In this document: in pieces, positions 26,172 to 35,339 of the stretch
How the letters are laid out: each line of letters starts with the position of its first letter
Numbering within the stretch: position 1 is the first letter of the stretch
Assembly (NCBI GenBank): GCA_944324825.1
Contig: CALUXU010000002.1
Span: 62,001 to 126,000 of the forward strand
Source: Candidatus Gastranaerophilales bacterium
Lineage (GTDB): Bacteria > Cyanobacteriota > Vampirovibrionia > Gastranaerophilales > Gastranaerophilaceae
Length of the DNA stretch: 64,000 bases
Reading direction: 5' to 3'
Position numbers and translations under genes: made by a program
Notes under the pieces: model-generated
The model's database searches: none
What the model was told of the DNA's origin: nothing
What the model saw: the letters and a program-made list of their open reading frames with translations, nothing else

Positions 26172-26427
26172 TATTTAAATCTAATCCTCTCCCGAGTGTA
26201 TACTAACATGATAATACATTACATATCAGTACATTTCAACAATGTTAAGTAATCTTAAGAGGGCAAAAAAGCAGATTTTTGAAAAAATTTACAAAACCAT
26301 GTAAATTTCGTAATATTTTAACTTTTTCAACAGCAAAATAGTTGTAATCTAACCATCTTTGAGATACCTTTTTAATATATAGTTTACACAGTATTAGCGA
26401 GGAAGATTATAAATAAGGAGGATCTTT
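26172..26427. promoter_or_regulatory. Divergent fliF/nifJ control region with a 24-bp palindrome
   Basis: A perfect inverted repeat AAATTTACA (26285-26293), 6-nt centre, TGTAAATTT (26300-26308) sits about mid-way between the two start codons. It has no T-run, so it resembles an operator rather than a terminator. It does not match the Rex, Fnr or NtcA consensus I know. The nifJ leader carries AAGGAGG 7 nt before its ATG. No clear consensus -35/-10 pair was found for either gene. Confidence 0.55.
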
Positions 26428-29400
26428 ATGCCAAAAAAAACTATAACAGTTGATGGTAACTACGCTGCGGCGCATATTGCGTATGCCCTCAGTGAAGTAT
26501 CAGCAATTTACCCAATCACTCCTTCCTCTACAATGGGTGAATGGATTGACGAATGGGCTTCCCAAGGTAAGAAAAATATCTGGGGCAAAGAAGTAAAAGT
26601 AGCAGAAATGCAATCTGAAGCAGGTGCTGCAGGTGCAGTACACGGTTCATTAGCTGCAGGTTCTTTAACTTCTACTTATACTGCATCTCAAGGTTTATTA
26701 TTAATGATTCCTGTTATGCACAAAGCTGCAGGTGAAATGCTCCCTCACGTTATACACGTATCAGCAAGAGCATTGGCTGCACAATCATTAGCAATCTTCG
26801 GCGACCACACTGACGTAATGGGCTGCCGTAACACAGGTTATGCAATGTTAGCAGCAAACTCTGTTCAAGAAGAAATGGATTTAGCTTTAGTTGCTCACTT
26901 AGCTACTTACAAAGCAAAAGTTCCTTTCCTTCAATTCTTCGACGGATTCAGAACATCTCACGAAGTTCACAAAATTGAAGAAATCTCTTACGAAGATATT
27001 GCTAAATTAGTAGAACCTAAATACATTGAAGAATTCAGACAAAGAGCTCTTCGTCCTGAAGCTCCTGTTTGTAAAGTCGGCGCTCAAAATACCGACGTAT
27101 ACTTCCAAGGTCGTGAAACAGTTAACAAATACTATGAAGCTGTTCCTGACATTGTTCAAGAATATATGGATAAAGTTGCTGCTATAACAGGCAGACAATA
27201 TCATCCGTTCGATTACGTAGGTGCTCCTGATGCAACAGACGTTATCGTTGCAATCGGTTCAAGCTGCGAAACTATCGAAGAAACTATTAACTACTTAAAC
27301 AAAAACCGCGGTACTAAATACGGTTTAGTTAAAGTTAGATTATACAGACCGTTCGATGTTAAGAGATTCAATGAAGCATTACCTTCATCAACTAAACGTA
27401 TAGTTGTTCTTGACAGAACAAAAGAACCTGGTTCAATCGGTGAACCGTTATACATGGATGTTGTTGCAGCAATCGGAAACAAAGACATCAGAGTAATCGG
27501 CGGCCGCTATGGTTTAGCATCTAAAGAATTTACTCCGTCTATGGTTCTTGCTGTTTACAAACACTCAGAAAACAACGGATTCCACGATTTCACCGTTGGT
27601 ATTGAAGATGACGTAACAAATAAATCATTAAAAGTTGAAGAACACATTGTTACAGAACCTGAAGGTACTACAAACTGTATGTTCTGGGGTCTTGGTTCAG
27701 ACGGTACAGTTGGTGCTAACAAAAACTCTATCAAGATTATCGGTCAATATACAGACAAAGATGCTCAAGCATACTTTGCTTATGACTCTAAAAAATCATT
27801 TGGTGTTACGGTTTCTCACTTGAGATTCGGTGATGAACACATCAAATCAACATATTTAATTACTGCACCTGACTTCGTATCTTGCTCTGCTCACGCATAT
27901 ATCGGCAGATACGATTTATTAAAAGGTATCAAAGAAGGCGGCACATTCTTGCTTAACAGCCCTTATTCAAAAGAAGAAGCTTTCTCTCACTTAACAAGAG
28001 ATATGCAAGAAACTATTATTAATAAGAAAATCAAATTCTACAACGTAGATGCTGAATCACTTATTAAACAACAACCTGGTCTTCGCGGTAAAGGTGCTAA
28101 CACGGTTATGATGGTTGCATACTTCAAAGTTTCAGGAATTATTCCGTTCGAACAAGCTCTTGAAGGTATGAGAGAAATGACTAAGAAAACCTTTAAGAAA
28201 AAAGGTGATGATGTTGTAAACATGAACTTAGCATTAATCGATGCAGCCGTTAACGCTTGTGAAGAAGTTCCTGTTCCTTCATCATTAGACGGAGTTGCTT
28301 GCGCACCGGAAGTTAAATTAATTTCTGATGATGCAGATGATTTTGCTAAGAAAATCATTGAACCTTCTATGAGACAAAAAGGAGATGATATCCCTGTTTC
28401 TGCTATGTCAGTTGACGGTGTTATCCCTACAGGTACTGCTTGCTTAGAAAAACGCGGTATTGCACCTCGTGTTCCTCACTGGAATTCAGAAAACTGTATC
28501 CAATGCGGAATCTGTGCATCTGCTTGTCCTCACGCTGCAATCAGAACAAAACTTGCAGAAAAAGACAGCTTGAAGGATGTTCCTGCATCATTCAAGACAA
28601 TCGATGCAAAACCAAATGCAAACGGTGAACAATTCAAAGTTCAAGTATACTGCGAAGATTGTACAGGATGCGGAGTTTGTGTTGACCAATGCCCTGCAAA
28701 CAAAAATCCTGAAAAACAAGCTTTAACTTGGTCTTCTATCGAAAAAGAAGTTGAAGCAGGCGAATTAGTTAATGAAAAATACTTTGATTCATTACCTGAT
28801 AACGTAATGGGTAAAAACACAACTAAGACAATCAAAGGCGCAATGCTTAGAAAACCGTTATTCGAGTTCTCAGGCGCTTGTGCCGGCTGTGGTGAAACAC
28901 CTTACGTTAAACTTGTTTCACAATTATTCGGTGAAAATGCAATCGTTGCTAACGCAACAGGTTGTTCATCAATCTACTCAGGTACGTTCCCTACAATTCC
29001 TTATACAAAAACTAAGGAAGGCAGAGGTCCGGCTTGGGCTAACTCATTATTCGAAGATAACGCTGAATTCGGTTTCGGTATGAGATTAGCAGTAGACCAA
29101 AACAGATCAACATTAAAAACTTATGTTGAAAAAGTTCTATCTAACGAAAAAGCACCGGCAGACTTGAAAGAAGCATTAGAAGGTGCTATGGCTCATTTTG
29201 ATAACTCAAAAACAGAAGAAGCTGTAGCAGCTCAAAACAAAGCTAAAGAAGTTTTAGCAAAATATGCTGATTGCGGATGCCCTGATGTTGCAAAAGTTAG
29301 AGAACTCCAAGACTACTTCACTGATAAATCAATCTGGATTATCGGTGGTGACGGTTGGGCTAACGATATCGGATACGGCGGTATTGACCACGTATTAGCA

Positions 29401-29961
29401 CAAAACAAGAACGTAAATATTCTTGTTCTTGATACCGAAGTTTACTCAAATACCGGCGGTCAAGCTTCTAAGTCAACTCCTACGGCAGCTGTTGCAAAAT
29501 TCGCAACGGGCGGTAAGAGAACTTACAAGAAAAACATGGGCTTAATGAGTATGTCTTACGGTTACGTTTACGTTGCATCAGTAGCATTGGGTGCAGACAG
29601 AGGTCAAACTCTTAAAGCATTCCAAGAAGCTGAAGCATACGACGGACCATCTATCATATTTGCTTATGCTCCTTGTATCGCTCACGGTATTGATATGAGC
29701 AAAACTCAAACAGAACAAAAACGTGCTGTTGAAGCAGGATACTTCCCATTATACAGATACAATCCTGCTAACGAAACACCATTCACTTGGGATGCTAAAG
29801 ATCCTAAGGAAAGCTATCAAGACTTCATCAGATCTGAAGGTCGTTATAAATCATTATTGAAAACTAACCCTGAAGCTGCTGATGCTCTTTATGCTCAAGC
29901 AGAAGAAGATGCTGCTAAGAGAATGGCTGTTTACAAATCTGTCGGCGAATTAATGAAATAA
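26428..29961 (+). CDS. nifJ: Pyruvate:ferredoxin (flavodoxin) oxidoreductase
   Basis: Homodimeric single-chain PFOR (1177 aa, typical) converting pyruvate and CoA to acetyl-CoA, CO2 and reduced ferredoxin in the cytoplasm; the central catabolic enzyme of many anaerobes. Domains in order: pyrimidine-binding domain with 'YPITPSSTMGEW' (about 30), domain II, the gamma-type domain, a ferredoxin-like domain with two 4Fe-4S sites 'CIQCGICASACP' (about 690) and 'CEDCTGCGVCVDQCP' (about 741), a third cluster beginning 'CAGCGETPY' (about 816), and TPP-binding 'GGDGWANDIGYGG' (about 973) with 'YSNTGGQ'. Codons are strongly biased to GCT, GGT, TTA and AAC, as in hup, implying very high expression. A strong terminator follows. 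Confidence 0.97.
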   Translation: MPKKTITVDGNYAAAHIAYALSEVSAIYPITPSSTMGEWIDEWASQGKKNIWGKEVKVAEMQSEAGAAGAVHGSLAAGSLTSTYTASQGLLLMIPVMHKAAGEMLPHVIHVSARALAAQSLAIFGDHTDVMGCRNTGYAMLAANSVQEEMDLALVAHLATYKAKVPFLQFFDGFRTSHEVHKIEEISYEDIAKLVEPKYIEEFRQRALRPEAPVCKVGAQNTDVYFQGRETVNKYYEAVPDIVQEYMDKVAAITGRQYHPFDYVGAPDATDVIVAIGSSCETIEETINYLNKNRGTKYGLVKVRLYRPFDVKRFNEALPSSTKRIVVLDRTKEPGSIGEPLYMDVVAAIGNKDIRVIGGRYGLASKEFTPSMVLAVYKHSENNGFHDFTVGIEDDVTNKSLKVEEHIVTEPEGTTNCMFWGLGSDGTVGANKNSIKIIGQYTDKDAQAYFAYDSKKSFGVTVSHLRFGDEHIKSTYLITAPDFVSCSAHAYIGRYDLLKGIKEGGTFLLNSPYSKEEAFSHLTRDMQETIINKKIKFYNVDAESLIKQQPGLRGKGANTVMMVAYFKVSGIIPFEQALEGMREMTKKTFKKKGDDVVNMNLALIDAAVNACEEVPVPSSLDGVACAPEVKLISDDADDFAKKIIEPSMRQKGDDIPVSAMSVDGVIPTGTACLEKRGIAPRVPHWNSENCIQCGICASACPHAAIRTKLAEKDSLKDVPASFKTIDAKPNANGEQFKVQVYCEDCTGCGVCVDQCPANKNPEKQALTWSSIEKEVEAGELVNEKYFDSLPDNVMGKNTTKTIKGAMLRKPLFEFSGACAGCGETPYVKLVSQLFGENAIVANATGCSSIYSGTFPTIPYTKTKEGRGPAWANSLFEDNAEFGFGMRLAVDQNRSTLKTYVEKVLSNEKAPADLKEALEGAMAHFDNSKTEEAVAAQNKAKEVLAKYADCGCPDVAKVRELQDYFTDKSIWIIGGDGWANDIGYGGIDHVLAQNKNVNILVLDTEVYSNTGGQASKSTPTAAVAKFATGGKRTYKKNMGLMSMSYGYVYVASVALGADRGQTLKAFQEAEAYDGPSIIFAYAPCIAHGIDMSKTQTEQKRAVEAGYFPLYRYNPANETPFTWDAKDPKESYQDFIRSEGRYKSLLKTNPEAADALYAQAEEDAAKRMAVYKSVGELMK

Positions 29962-29987
29962 TAATATGAAACGCTAATAGAATAAAA

Positions 29988-30019
29988 ACGGGTAATTAGT
30001 TTAATTACCCGTTTTTTAT
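29988..30019 (+). terminator. Terminator of nifJ
   Basis: An 11-bp perfect stem (ACGGGTAATTA 29988-29998 / TAATTACCCGT 30002-30012) with a 3-nt loop, followed by TTTTTATT. Confidence 0.92.
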
Positions 30020-30630
30020 TTTCTCAAATAATCATAATTAGAGCAGTATCTCAGCCCCATTAGGGGACTATGTTTTTTTAACATATAATCCGATGCATTA
30101 TTATAAAGATCGTATGCATTATGAAAAAGCATCTCGGAAGTTAAATCAAAATGATCATTCCTAAATCTTTTATAAGCTTTATCAACATTTTTATCAAATT
30201 TCGCAGATTTAGCTACAAGTGAAAATTTCCCCTTATCATTTATTGCAACAACTTGAGTCAAATTACTGTTAAGCAATGTATATATATCGCCCGGACTTAT
30301 CGGAGTGCTGCTGGGATGCCCATGAATCAGTACCGTATTTTGCTTATCTAAATTTAACTTTTCAAATCCATCAATCCTGCAATACTTAGAGTTTCCGACA
30401 TACTCAACAATAACTTTATTTTTTTTCGTGTCAGCAATTACAACGTGTTCATAAGGTTCAGGCTGGTTTAATGCCTGAATACAGCGCTGTTTTGCATATA
30501 CAAATAAGTCCTTCGTACACCTAAAATCCCTTTGAAGCGGCTCAGCTTGTATACTTTGTTTTTTATTTGATACAAATTTAGGTGTTTTTCTTTTTAATAT
30601 GGATATTTTAGGTAATTTAATTGAAAACAT
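30016..30630 (-). CDS. JAB/MPN-like putative metalloprotease
   Basis: 204-residue soluble protein with a JAMM-type zinc signature 'HGHPSSTPISPGD' (His-X-His ... Ser-X2-Asp, about residue 103). JAMM proteins cleave isopeptide or peptide bonds (RadC-like, Mov34/MPN) and bind Zn2+ through the two His and the Asp; an upstream Glu is needed for catalysis and could be in 'KVIVEYVG'. N-terminus 'MFSIKLPKISILKRK' is basic and there is no signal peptide. No Shine-Dalgarno; a TAAATA lies six bases before the ATG. Substrate unknown. Family assignment rests on this motif only. Confidence 0.65.
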   Translation of the reverse strand: MFSIKLPKISILKRKTPKFVSNKKQSIQAEPLQRDFRCTKDLFVYAKQRCIQALNQPEPYEHVVIADTKKNKVIVEYVGNSKYCRIDGFEKLNLDKQNTVLIHGHPSSTPISPGDIYTLLNSNLTQVVAINDKGKFSLVAKSAKFDKNVDKAYKRFRNDHFDLTSEMLFHNAYDLYNNASDYMLKKHSPLMGLRYCSNYDYLRK

Positions 30631-30664
30631 TATAATTATTTAAAACATATAAAATATTTTTTTG

Positions 30665-31264
30665 CTAACCGAACCAATACAGCATAGGTTTAATCTCCCC
30701 AAAATCAAGACCTATAGATTTAAGAAAATCATTATTCGTCAAATAATGTACTCCGACATTGTGAGCCAAAGGCTCCTGTTTAATTCCGGATTTTTGATAT
30801 TTTTCATTAGAAATAGTTCCGGTATCAAAATCATACACGCTTGAATAATTCAGTCCAAAATCAACACATGCCGGAACCATTAACTTTCCTTTTCTGCTAA
30901 AAAATGCCAGACCGTGAGAACGACAAATTATACCTCTAAAATTATACAGGCTGCACCTTTTATTTACTAAAAAAGGACATTGATGCATAAAAGGTTTATC
31001 AGGATTTGATAATTCCTTTTGTTTTTTCAACTCAATTATATTATTTTCTATAACTTGAACCGTCGCAGCATCAAGAGTTCTTACTCCCATCATAAGATAC
31101 GCAAATTCTATTTCTGAAAAAGGATATTCCCCCTTTTCGCAGCAATAAGAACATCCTTCTTTACAATAAATATAAGGGGCCTGTTCCTCAAAAAAACTCT
31201 TCAATTTTTTTTCTAAGAATTGTAAATACAATTCATATTTTCGAATATCATCAATATTGACCAT
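30665..31264 (-). CDS. YkgJ-like zinc/iron-chelating Cys-cluster protein
   Basis: 199-residue protein of the YkgJ/UPF0153 type: 'CKEGCSYCC' (CX3CX2CC) followed by 'CPFLVNKRCSLYNFRGIICR', the usual order of metal-binding cysteines. Function of the family is unsettled; some members are associated with protein modification. The open frame continues 62 codons upstream, but the ATG at 31262-31264 is preferred because a complete promoter ends six bases before it, giving a leaderless mRNA. Divergent from rfbC, whose leader overlaps this promoter region. Confidence 0.8.
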   Translation of the reverse strand: MVNIDDIRKYELYLQFLEKKLKSFFEEQAPYIYCKEGCSYCCEKGEYPFSEIEFAYLMMGVRTLDAATVQVIENNIIELKKQKELSNPDKPFMHQCPFLVNKRCSLYNFRGIICRSHGLAFFSRKGKLMVPACVDFGLNYSSVYDFDTGTISNEKYQKSGIKQEPLAHNVGVHYLTNNDFLKSIGLDFGEIKPMLYWFG

Positions 31265-31270
31265 AAGGTA

Positions 31271-31299
31271 ATAATAACACCTTTTTAAAGAATTGTTAA
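31271..31299 (-). promoter_or_regulatory. Promoter of YkgJ-like gene, leaderless spacing
   Basis: Minus-strand TTAACA (31294-31299), 17 bp, TATTAT (31271-31276), six bases (TACCTT), then the ATG. Confidence 0.65.
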
Positions 31300-31352
31300 T
31301 ATTGAGAACTAACAAAAAACTTAATGATATAATAATAAAATGGAGAATTATT

Positions 31353-31901
31353 ATGAGTTTTGAATTTGAAAAACAAAAGATAGAAGATGTAATACTTGTA
31401 AAGCCTAAAGTCTTTGGGGATAATAGAGGCTTTTTTATGGAATCATACAAAAAATCTGAATTCGCAGCAAACGGAATTACGGTAGAATTTAATCAGGATA
31501 ATCATTCAAAATCTACTGCACATGTTCTGAGAGGTCTGCATTTTCAAAAACCGCCATACGGTCAGGCAAAACTTGTCAGATGTATACGAGGCAGAATATA
31601 TGATGTTGCTGTTGATATAAGACCTTATTCTGAAACTTTTGGGAAATATGTAAAGGTTGAATTATCCGAAGAAAACAAACATATGTTATTTATCCCTGAC
31701 GGTTTCGCACACGGATTTGTCGTACTATCAGACGTTGCAGAGTTAATGTACAAAGCAAGCGGAGAATACGCTCCTCAAGCAGACTGCGGGATTATATGGA
31801 ACGACGGAACCATAAATATAGATTGGGGAATAGATTTTGAACCAATTTTAAGTGAAAAGGATACTAAGCAAAAAACATTGAAAGAACTGTTCCATGAATA
31901 A
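31353..31901 (+). CDS. rfbC: dTDP-4-dehydrorhamnose 3,5-epimerase
   Basis: Cupin-fold epimerase (182 aa) converting dTDP-4-keto-6-deoxyglucose to dTDP-4-keto-rhamnose. Family motifs: 'KPKVFGDNRGFFMESY', 'VEFNQDNHSKS', 'VLRGLHFQKPPYGQAKLVRC' with the catalytic His, 'DVAVDIRPYSETFGKY' and 'FIPDGFAHGF'. The ATG at 31353 has GGAG 8 nt upstream; TATAAT lies at 31327-31332. First gene of rfbC-GT-rfbB-rfbA; the final dTDP-rhamnose enzyme (RfbD) is not in the window, so the end product may be rhamnose or a related deoxysugar. Confidence 0.95.
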   Translation: MSFEFEKQKIEDVILVKPKVFGDNRGFFMESYKKSEFAANGITVEFNQDNHSKSTAHVLRGLHFQKPPYGQAKLVRCIRGRIYDVAVDIRPYSETFGKYVKVELSEENKHMLFIPDGFAHGFVVLSDVAELMYKASGEYAPQADCGIIWNDGTINIDWGIDFEPILSEKDTKQKTLKELFHE

Positions 31902-32661
31902 AAAACTATCAATTATAATTCCAACCTTGCAAAAGAATTTGGAATTTCTTAATCAGTTAATAAATACTCTCGTTGTTGATTCTGCGGTCGGAGAGATTAT
32001 TGTTATAGATAATTCTACTAAAGGATTTGGTTATAATAATGATAAAGTTCGGGTAATTATCCCTGATCAAAATCTGTTTGTTAATCCGAGTTGGAACTTG
32101 GGAGTAAAGGAAGCAAAGTATGACTATCTCGGAATATTAAACGATGACATTTGTATTCCGCAAGGATTTTGTTCAAAAATTATCAATGACATATCAGAGA
32201 ATATCGGAATTATCGGAACTAACGGATATTCAATGATTAATAAGTCTTATGAACCTGAAAAAATAACAGATACTTCGTATAGATTAGAAGAAACATCATT
32301 TACGACTTTCAATTTTGGTGTAATGATGTTTCTTCATAAAAACAGTTTTTATGAAATTCCGCAAGATTTAAAAATATTCTTTGGAGATGATTATCTGGTA
32401 TTCAAAAATAAAAAGCATCATAAAAAGAATTTTGTAATAGAAGATTTAGTCATGTATCACTACGGTTCGTTATCGTCAAATGAATTCAGCAGTATAATAA
32501 AAAAAGAAGCAAGTTTATACAGAAAACATACCCTTTCACTATTAAACAGATTACTATCGTACGAAAAAACCAGAACCAGACATATATTTAGAATTTTAGG
32601 TATTTCTGTTACAATAAACAGAGAGGATACCAGACAAACAAAAACAATTTACGGAGGGTAA
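31894..32661 (+). CDS. GT2-like glycosyltransferase
   Basis: 255-residue GT-A type protein within the dTDP-sugar operon, overlapping rfbC by 8 bp. 'KLSIIIPTLQKNLEFLNQLINTL', 'EIIVIDNSTKG', and 'YDYLGILNDDICIP' with a DD in the DXD position mark the nucleotide-sugar domain; 'HYGSLSSNEF' near the C-terminus is a common feature of this group. It probably transfers the deoxysugar made by its neighbours. The last ~30 residues hold a 'RILGISVTINRED' tail similar to 'LGIKIKF' segments in the other glycosyltransferases of this window. Confidence 0.85.
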   Translation: MNKKLSIIIPTLQKNLEFLNQLINTLVVDSAVGEIIVIDNSTKGFGYNNDKVRVIIPDQNLFVNPSWNLGVKEAKYDYLGILNDDICIPQGFCSKIINDISENIGIIGTNGYSMINKSYEPEKITDTSYRLEETSFTTFNFGVMMFLHKNSFYEIPQDLKIFFGDDYLVFKNKKHHKKNFVIEDLVMYHYGSLSSNEFSSIIKKEASLYRKHTLSLLNRLLSYEKTRTRHIFRILGISVTINREDTRQTKTIYGG

Positions 32662-32664
32662 TAA

Positions 32665-33654
32665 ATGAAAATATTAGTAACAGGCGGCGCAGGTTTTATA
32701 GGCAGCTGTTTTGTAAGATATATGTTAAACAAACATCCGGATTACAAAATCATAAATCTGGATGCTTTGACATATGCAGGAAACATTGAAAATCTTGATG
32801 ATGTTAAAGATAATCCGAATTACACATTTGTCCACGGAAATATTTGCGACAAAAAACTTGCAAGAGAATTAATCTCGGAATGTGATTGTGTAGTAAATTT
32901 TGCAGCAGAATCACACGTTGACCGTTCAATTACTAATCCTGAAATTTTCATTGAAACGAACGTTCAGGGGACCTTAAACCTGCTTCAAGCATCAAAAGAA
33001 CTCGGAATTGACAGATATCTGCAGGTTTCAACAGACGAAGTATACGGAACACTCGGTAAAACCGGCTACTTTTATGAAACAACTCCGCTTGCTCCAAACA
33101 GCCCTTATTCCGCATCAAAAGCAAGTGCGGATATGCTGACAAGAGCATATTTTGAAACTTATAAACTGCCTGTTTTAAATACCAGATGTTCAAATAACTA
33201 TGGTCCGTATCAGTATCCTGAAAAATTAATACCGTTCTTTATATCAAAACTTTTAAAAAGCGAAAAAGTTCCGGTATATGGTGACGGCTTGAATGTCAGA
33301 GACTGGTTATACGTTTATGATCATTGTGAAGCAATCGATGTTGTATTACATAAAGGAAAAATCGGTGAAGTCTATAATATCGGCGGACACAATGAAAAAA
33401 CAAATCTTGAAATAACACATTTGATTCTTGATGCAATGGGTAAAGATGAATCATCTATTGAATACGTTCAAGACAGATTGGGACATGACAGACGTTATGC
33501 AATATCAAATGACAAAATAACTTCGGAACTTGGCTGGAAACCGTCTTTAACATTTGAAGAAGGAATCAAATTAACCATTGACTGGTATTTAAACAACCAG
33601 AAATGGATAGAGCAAATTGAAGCTAAGAAGTATTGCAGCTCAGCAGCTATGTAG
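32665..33654 (+). CDS. rfbB: dTDP-glucose 4,6-dehydratase
   Basis: NAD-dependent short-chain (extended SDR) dehydratase (329 aa) making dTDP-4-keto-6-deoxyglucose. NAD loop 'VTGGAGFIGSCFVRYML', 'NFAAESHVDRSI', 'VSTDEVYGTL' with catalytic Thr/Asp/Glu, 'YSASKASADMLTRAY' (YXXXK) and 'TRCSNNYGPYQYPEKLIP'. GAGGG precedes the ATG by 7 nt. Co-transcribed with the upstream glycosyltransferase (3-bp gap) and with rfbA downstream. Confidence 0.97.
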   Translation: MKILVTGGAGFIGSCFVRYMLNKHPDYKIINLDALTYAGNIENLDDVKDNPNYTFVHGNICDKKLARELISECDCVVNFAAESHVDRSITNPEIFIETNVQGTLNLLQASKELGIDRYLQVSTDEVYGTLGKTGYFYETTPLAPNSPYSASKASADMLTRAYFETYKLPVLNTRCSNNYGPYQYPEKLIPFFISKLLKSEKVPVYGDGLNVRDWLYVYDHCEAIDVVLHKGKIGEVYNIGGHNEKTNLEITHLILDAMGKDESSIEYVQDRLGHDRRYAISNDKITSELGWKPSLTFEEGIKLTIDWYLNNQKWIEQIEAKKYCSSAAM

Positions 33655-33707
33655 AAAGTACAAAATACAAGCACTAAAAAATAAAATATCCAAAAAGGGA
33701 AAAATCA

Positions 33708-33776
33708 ATGAGTAAACAAAACTTAACTGCACAGCTACTTAACTACGTAACTGCATATTTACCGGAGGGAAATTAA
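33708..33776 (+). CDS. 22-residue ORF ahead of rfbA
   Basis: Between rfbB and rfbA an ATG with AAGGGA 6-8 nt upstream opens a 22-codon frame ([22 protein letters not shown]) that stops two bases before the rfbA ATG. The rfbA Shine-Dalgarno (GGAGGG) lies inside its last codons, so translation of this ORF would be coupled to rfbA. It may be a leader peptide or simply spacer; no family is recognisable at this length. Confidence 0.4.
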   Translation: MSKQNLTAQLLNYVTAYLPEGN

Positions 33777-33778
33777 TA

Positions 33779-34654
33779 ATGAAAGGAATTATTCTTGCAG
33801 GCGGTGCCGGCACAAGATTATATCCGAGCACAATGGTTGTTTCAAAACAACTTTTGCCGGTTTATGATAAGCCGATGATATATCACCCAATATCAGTATT
33901 TATGCTGGCAGGGATTAAAGATATTTTGATAATATCCACACCGCAGGATTTACCGAACTTTAAAAAACTTCTCGGCGACGGGCATCAATTCGGGATAAAT
34001 TTTGAATACAAAGAGCAGCCAAGTCCTGACGGTCTGGCTCAAGCATTTATACTCGGAGAAGAATTCATTGGAGATGATTGTGCGGCACTTATTCTCGGAG
34101 ATAATATTTTTTACGGGCAAGGATTTTCCGGAATGCTCCACTCAACAATAGAGAATATTGAACAAAACGGAGGAGCTGCAGTTTTCGGATACCAGGTCAA
34201 AGACCCTCAAAGATTCGGGGTGGTTGAGTTTGATAAAAACAATAAAGCAATTTCTATAGAAGAAAAACCTAAAAACCCTAAATCCGATTATGCCGTAACA
34301 GGACTTTATTTCTACGATAATAAAGTTGTGGAATATGCAAAAAGTCTTAAACCATCCGAAAGAGGAGAGTACGAAATTACGGATTTAAATAAAATCTACC
34401 TTGAAAAGAATCAATTAATAGTAAACAAACTTGGACGCGGTTTTGCATGGCTTGATACCGGAACCCATCACTCACTATTGCAAGCAGGGTTATATATCCA
34501 AACGATTGAAGAAAACCAGGGAATCAAAATTGCCTGCTTAGAAGAAATTGCCTACAGAATGGGATTTTTATCAAAAGAAGAAGTATATGAAAATATTAAA
34601 AACATAAAAGGTAACGAATATTACGATTACGCTAAAAAGATTGTAAAATCATAA
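33779..34654 (+). CDS. rfbA: Glucose-1-phosphate thymidylyltransferase
   Basis: First enzyme of dTDP-deoxysugar synthesis (291 aa): dTTP plus glucose 1-phosphate to dTDP-glucose. Nucleotidyltransferase signature '[32 protein letters not shown]', 'LGDNIFYG' metal site, '[20 protein letters not shown]' and '[12 protein letters not shown]'. GGAGGG 7 nt before the ATG. Fourth gene of the operon. Confidence 0.97.
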   Translation: MKGIILAGGAGTRLYPSTMVVSKQLLPVYDKPMIYHPISVFMLAGIKDILIISTPQDLPNFKKLLGDGHQFGINFEYKEQPSPDGLAQAFILGEEFIGDDCAALILGDNIFYGQGFSGMLHSTIENIEQNGGAAVFGYQVKDPQRFGVVEFDKNNKAISIEEKPKNPKSDYAVTGLYFYDNKVVEYAKSLKPSERGEYEITDLNKIYLEKNQLIVNKLGRGFAWLDTGTHHSLLQAGLYIQTIEENQGIKIACLEEIAYRMGFLSKEEVYENIKNIKGNEYYDYAKKIVKS

Positions 34655-34663
34655 TATTTCGGT

Positions 34664-34669
34664 TATAAA
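34664..34669 (+). promoter_or_regulatory. -10 box of the 34678 gene, leaderless spacing
   Basis: TTGTAA (34641-34646), 17 bp, TATAAA (34664-34669), then eight bases before the ATG at 34678; no Shine-Dalgarno. The -35 lies inside the end of rfbA. Confidence 0.5.
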
Positions 34670-34677
34670 TATAATCT

Positions 34678-35337
34678 ATGGATAATGTATCGTTTAAAGC
34701 TAATATTAATTTGGATTACTTCAAAGTCAAAGAAGGAATGATTTTTGACCGTTATTTTGATAAAACGGACAGAAAGACTTTGAAAAGGACTTTAAAAGAA
34801 GTACAAAAACTATCTTCAAGCAAAGAAAAATCCAATGTTGATATTAATCCGAGATTGGATAATAACCAGCTTAATTTAATCACAACCGTTTCCGACAAAA
34901 CAGGAAATATAAAAACTGTTATTCCGGAAAGATCTGCAAGAAAAATGGTTGATGATGAAAATTTTGCAAACCGTTTTATCTCAAATATCAAACAGGCAAT
35001 TGTAAACGTTGATATTACAAGAAAAAATTTGAAACAAATCAATCACACAATAAAAAAATCAAATACATTAGAGGATACAGGGTTTACCGGCAGATTACCT
35101 TACTATATGCTTGAAAGCTTAAAACAAGGAACAAACCCGACTAAAAGGATTATTTCCATACTTAAGAAAATTGATAAAAAATATACCGATGAACAAAATA
35201 AAATATCAATCAAAAGTATCAAAAATAACAAAAATCATTCCAAAACAACTTACTTCGTTTTAGAAAACAGCCAGGGAGAAAAGAAAATTCCTATACAAAA
35301 TTTGCTGAGAGATCCTATGCAAAAACTCTTTGCTTAA
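34678..35337 (+). CDS. Hypothetical SFKA-type protein (219 aa)
   Basis: Lys-rich soluble protein beginning 'MDNVSFKANINLDYFKV'; helical composition, no signal peptide, no recognised domain. The 'VSFKA' start matches the N-terminal stretch of other hypotheticals here (57959-58438, and more loosely 1-701). It follows rfbA by 23 bp but has its own promoter with leaderless spacing. Convergent with the SulP gene, 2 bp apart. Function unknown. Confidence 0.7.
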   Translation: MDNVSFKANINLDYFKVKEGMIFDRYFDKTDRKTLKRTLKEVQKLSSSKEKSNVDINPRLDNNQLNLITTVSDKTGNIKTVIPERSARKMVDDENFANRFISNIKQAIVNVDITRKNLKQINHTIKKSNTLEDTGFTGRLPYYMLESLKQGTNPTKRIISILKKIDKKYTDEQNKISIKSIKNNKNHSKTTYFVLENSQGEKKIPIQNLLRDPMQKLFA

Positions 35338-35339
35338 AT

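Noticed and set aside
28038-28358. Antisense ORF inside nifJ
   Set aside because: Lies opposite a highly conserved enzyme with strong codon bias; such antisense frames are by-products of that bias.
31265-31450. Extension of the YkgJ-like protein by 62 residues upstream
   Set aside because: It overlaps the divergent rfbC gene and reads through the promoter; the shorter start fits the family and has a promoter at leaderless spacing.
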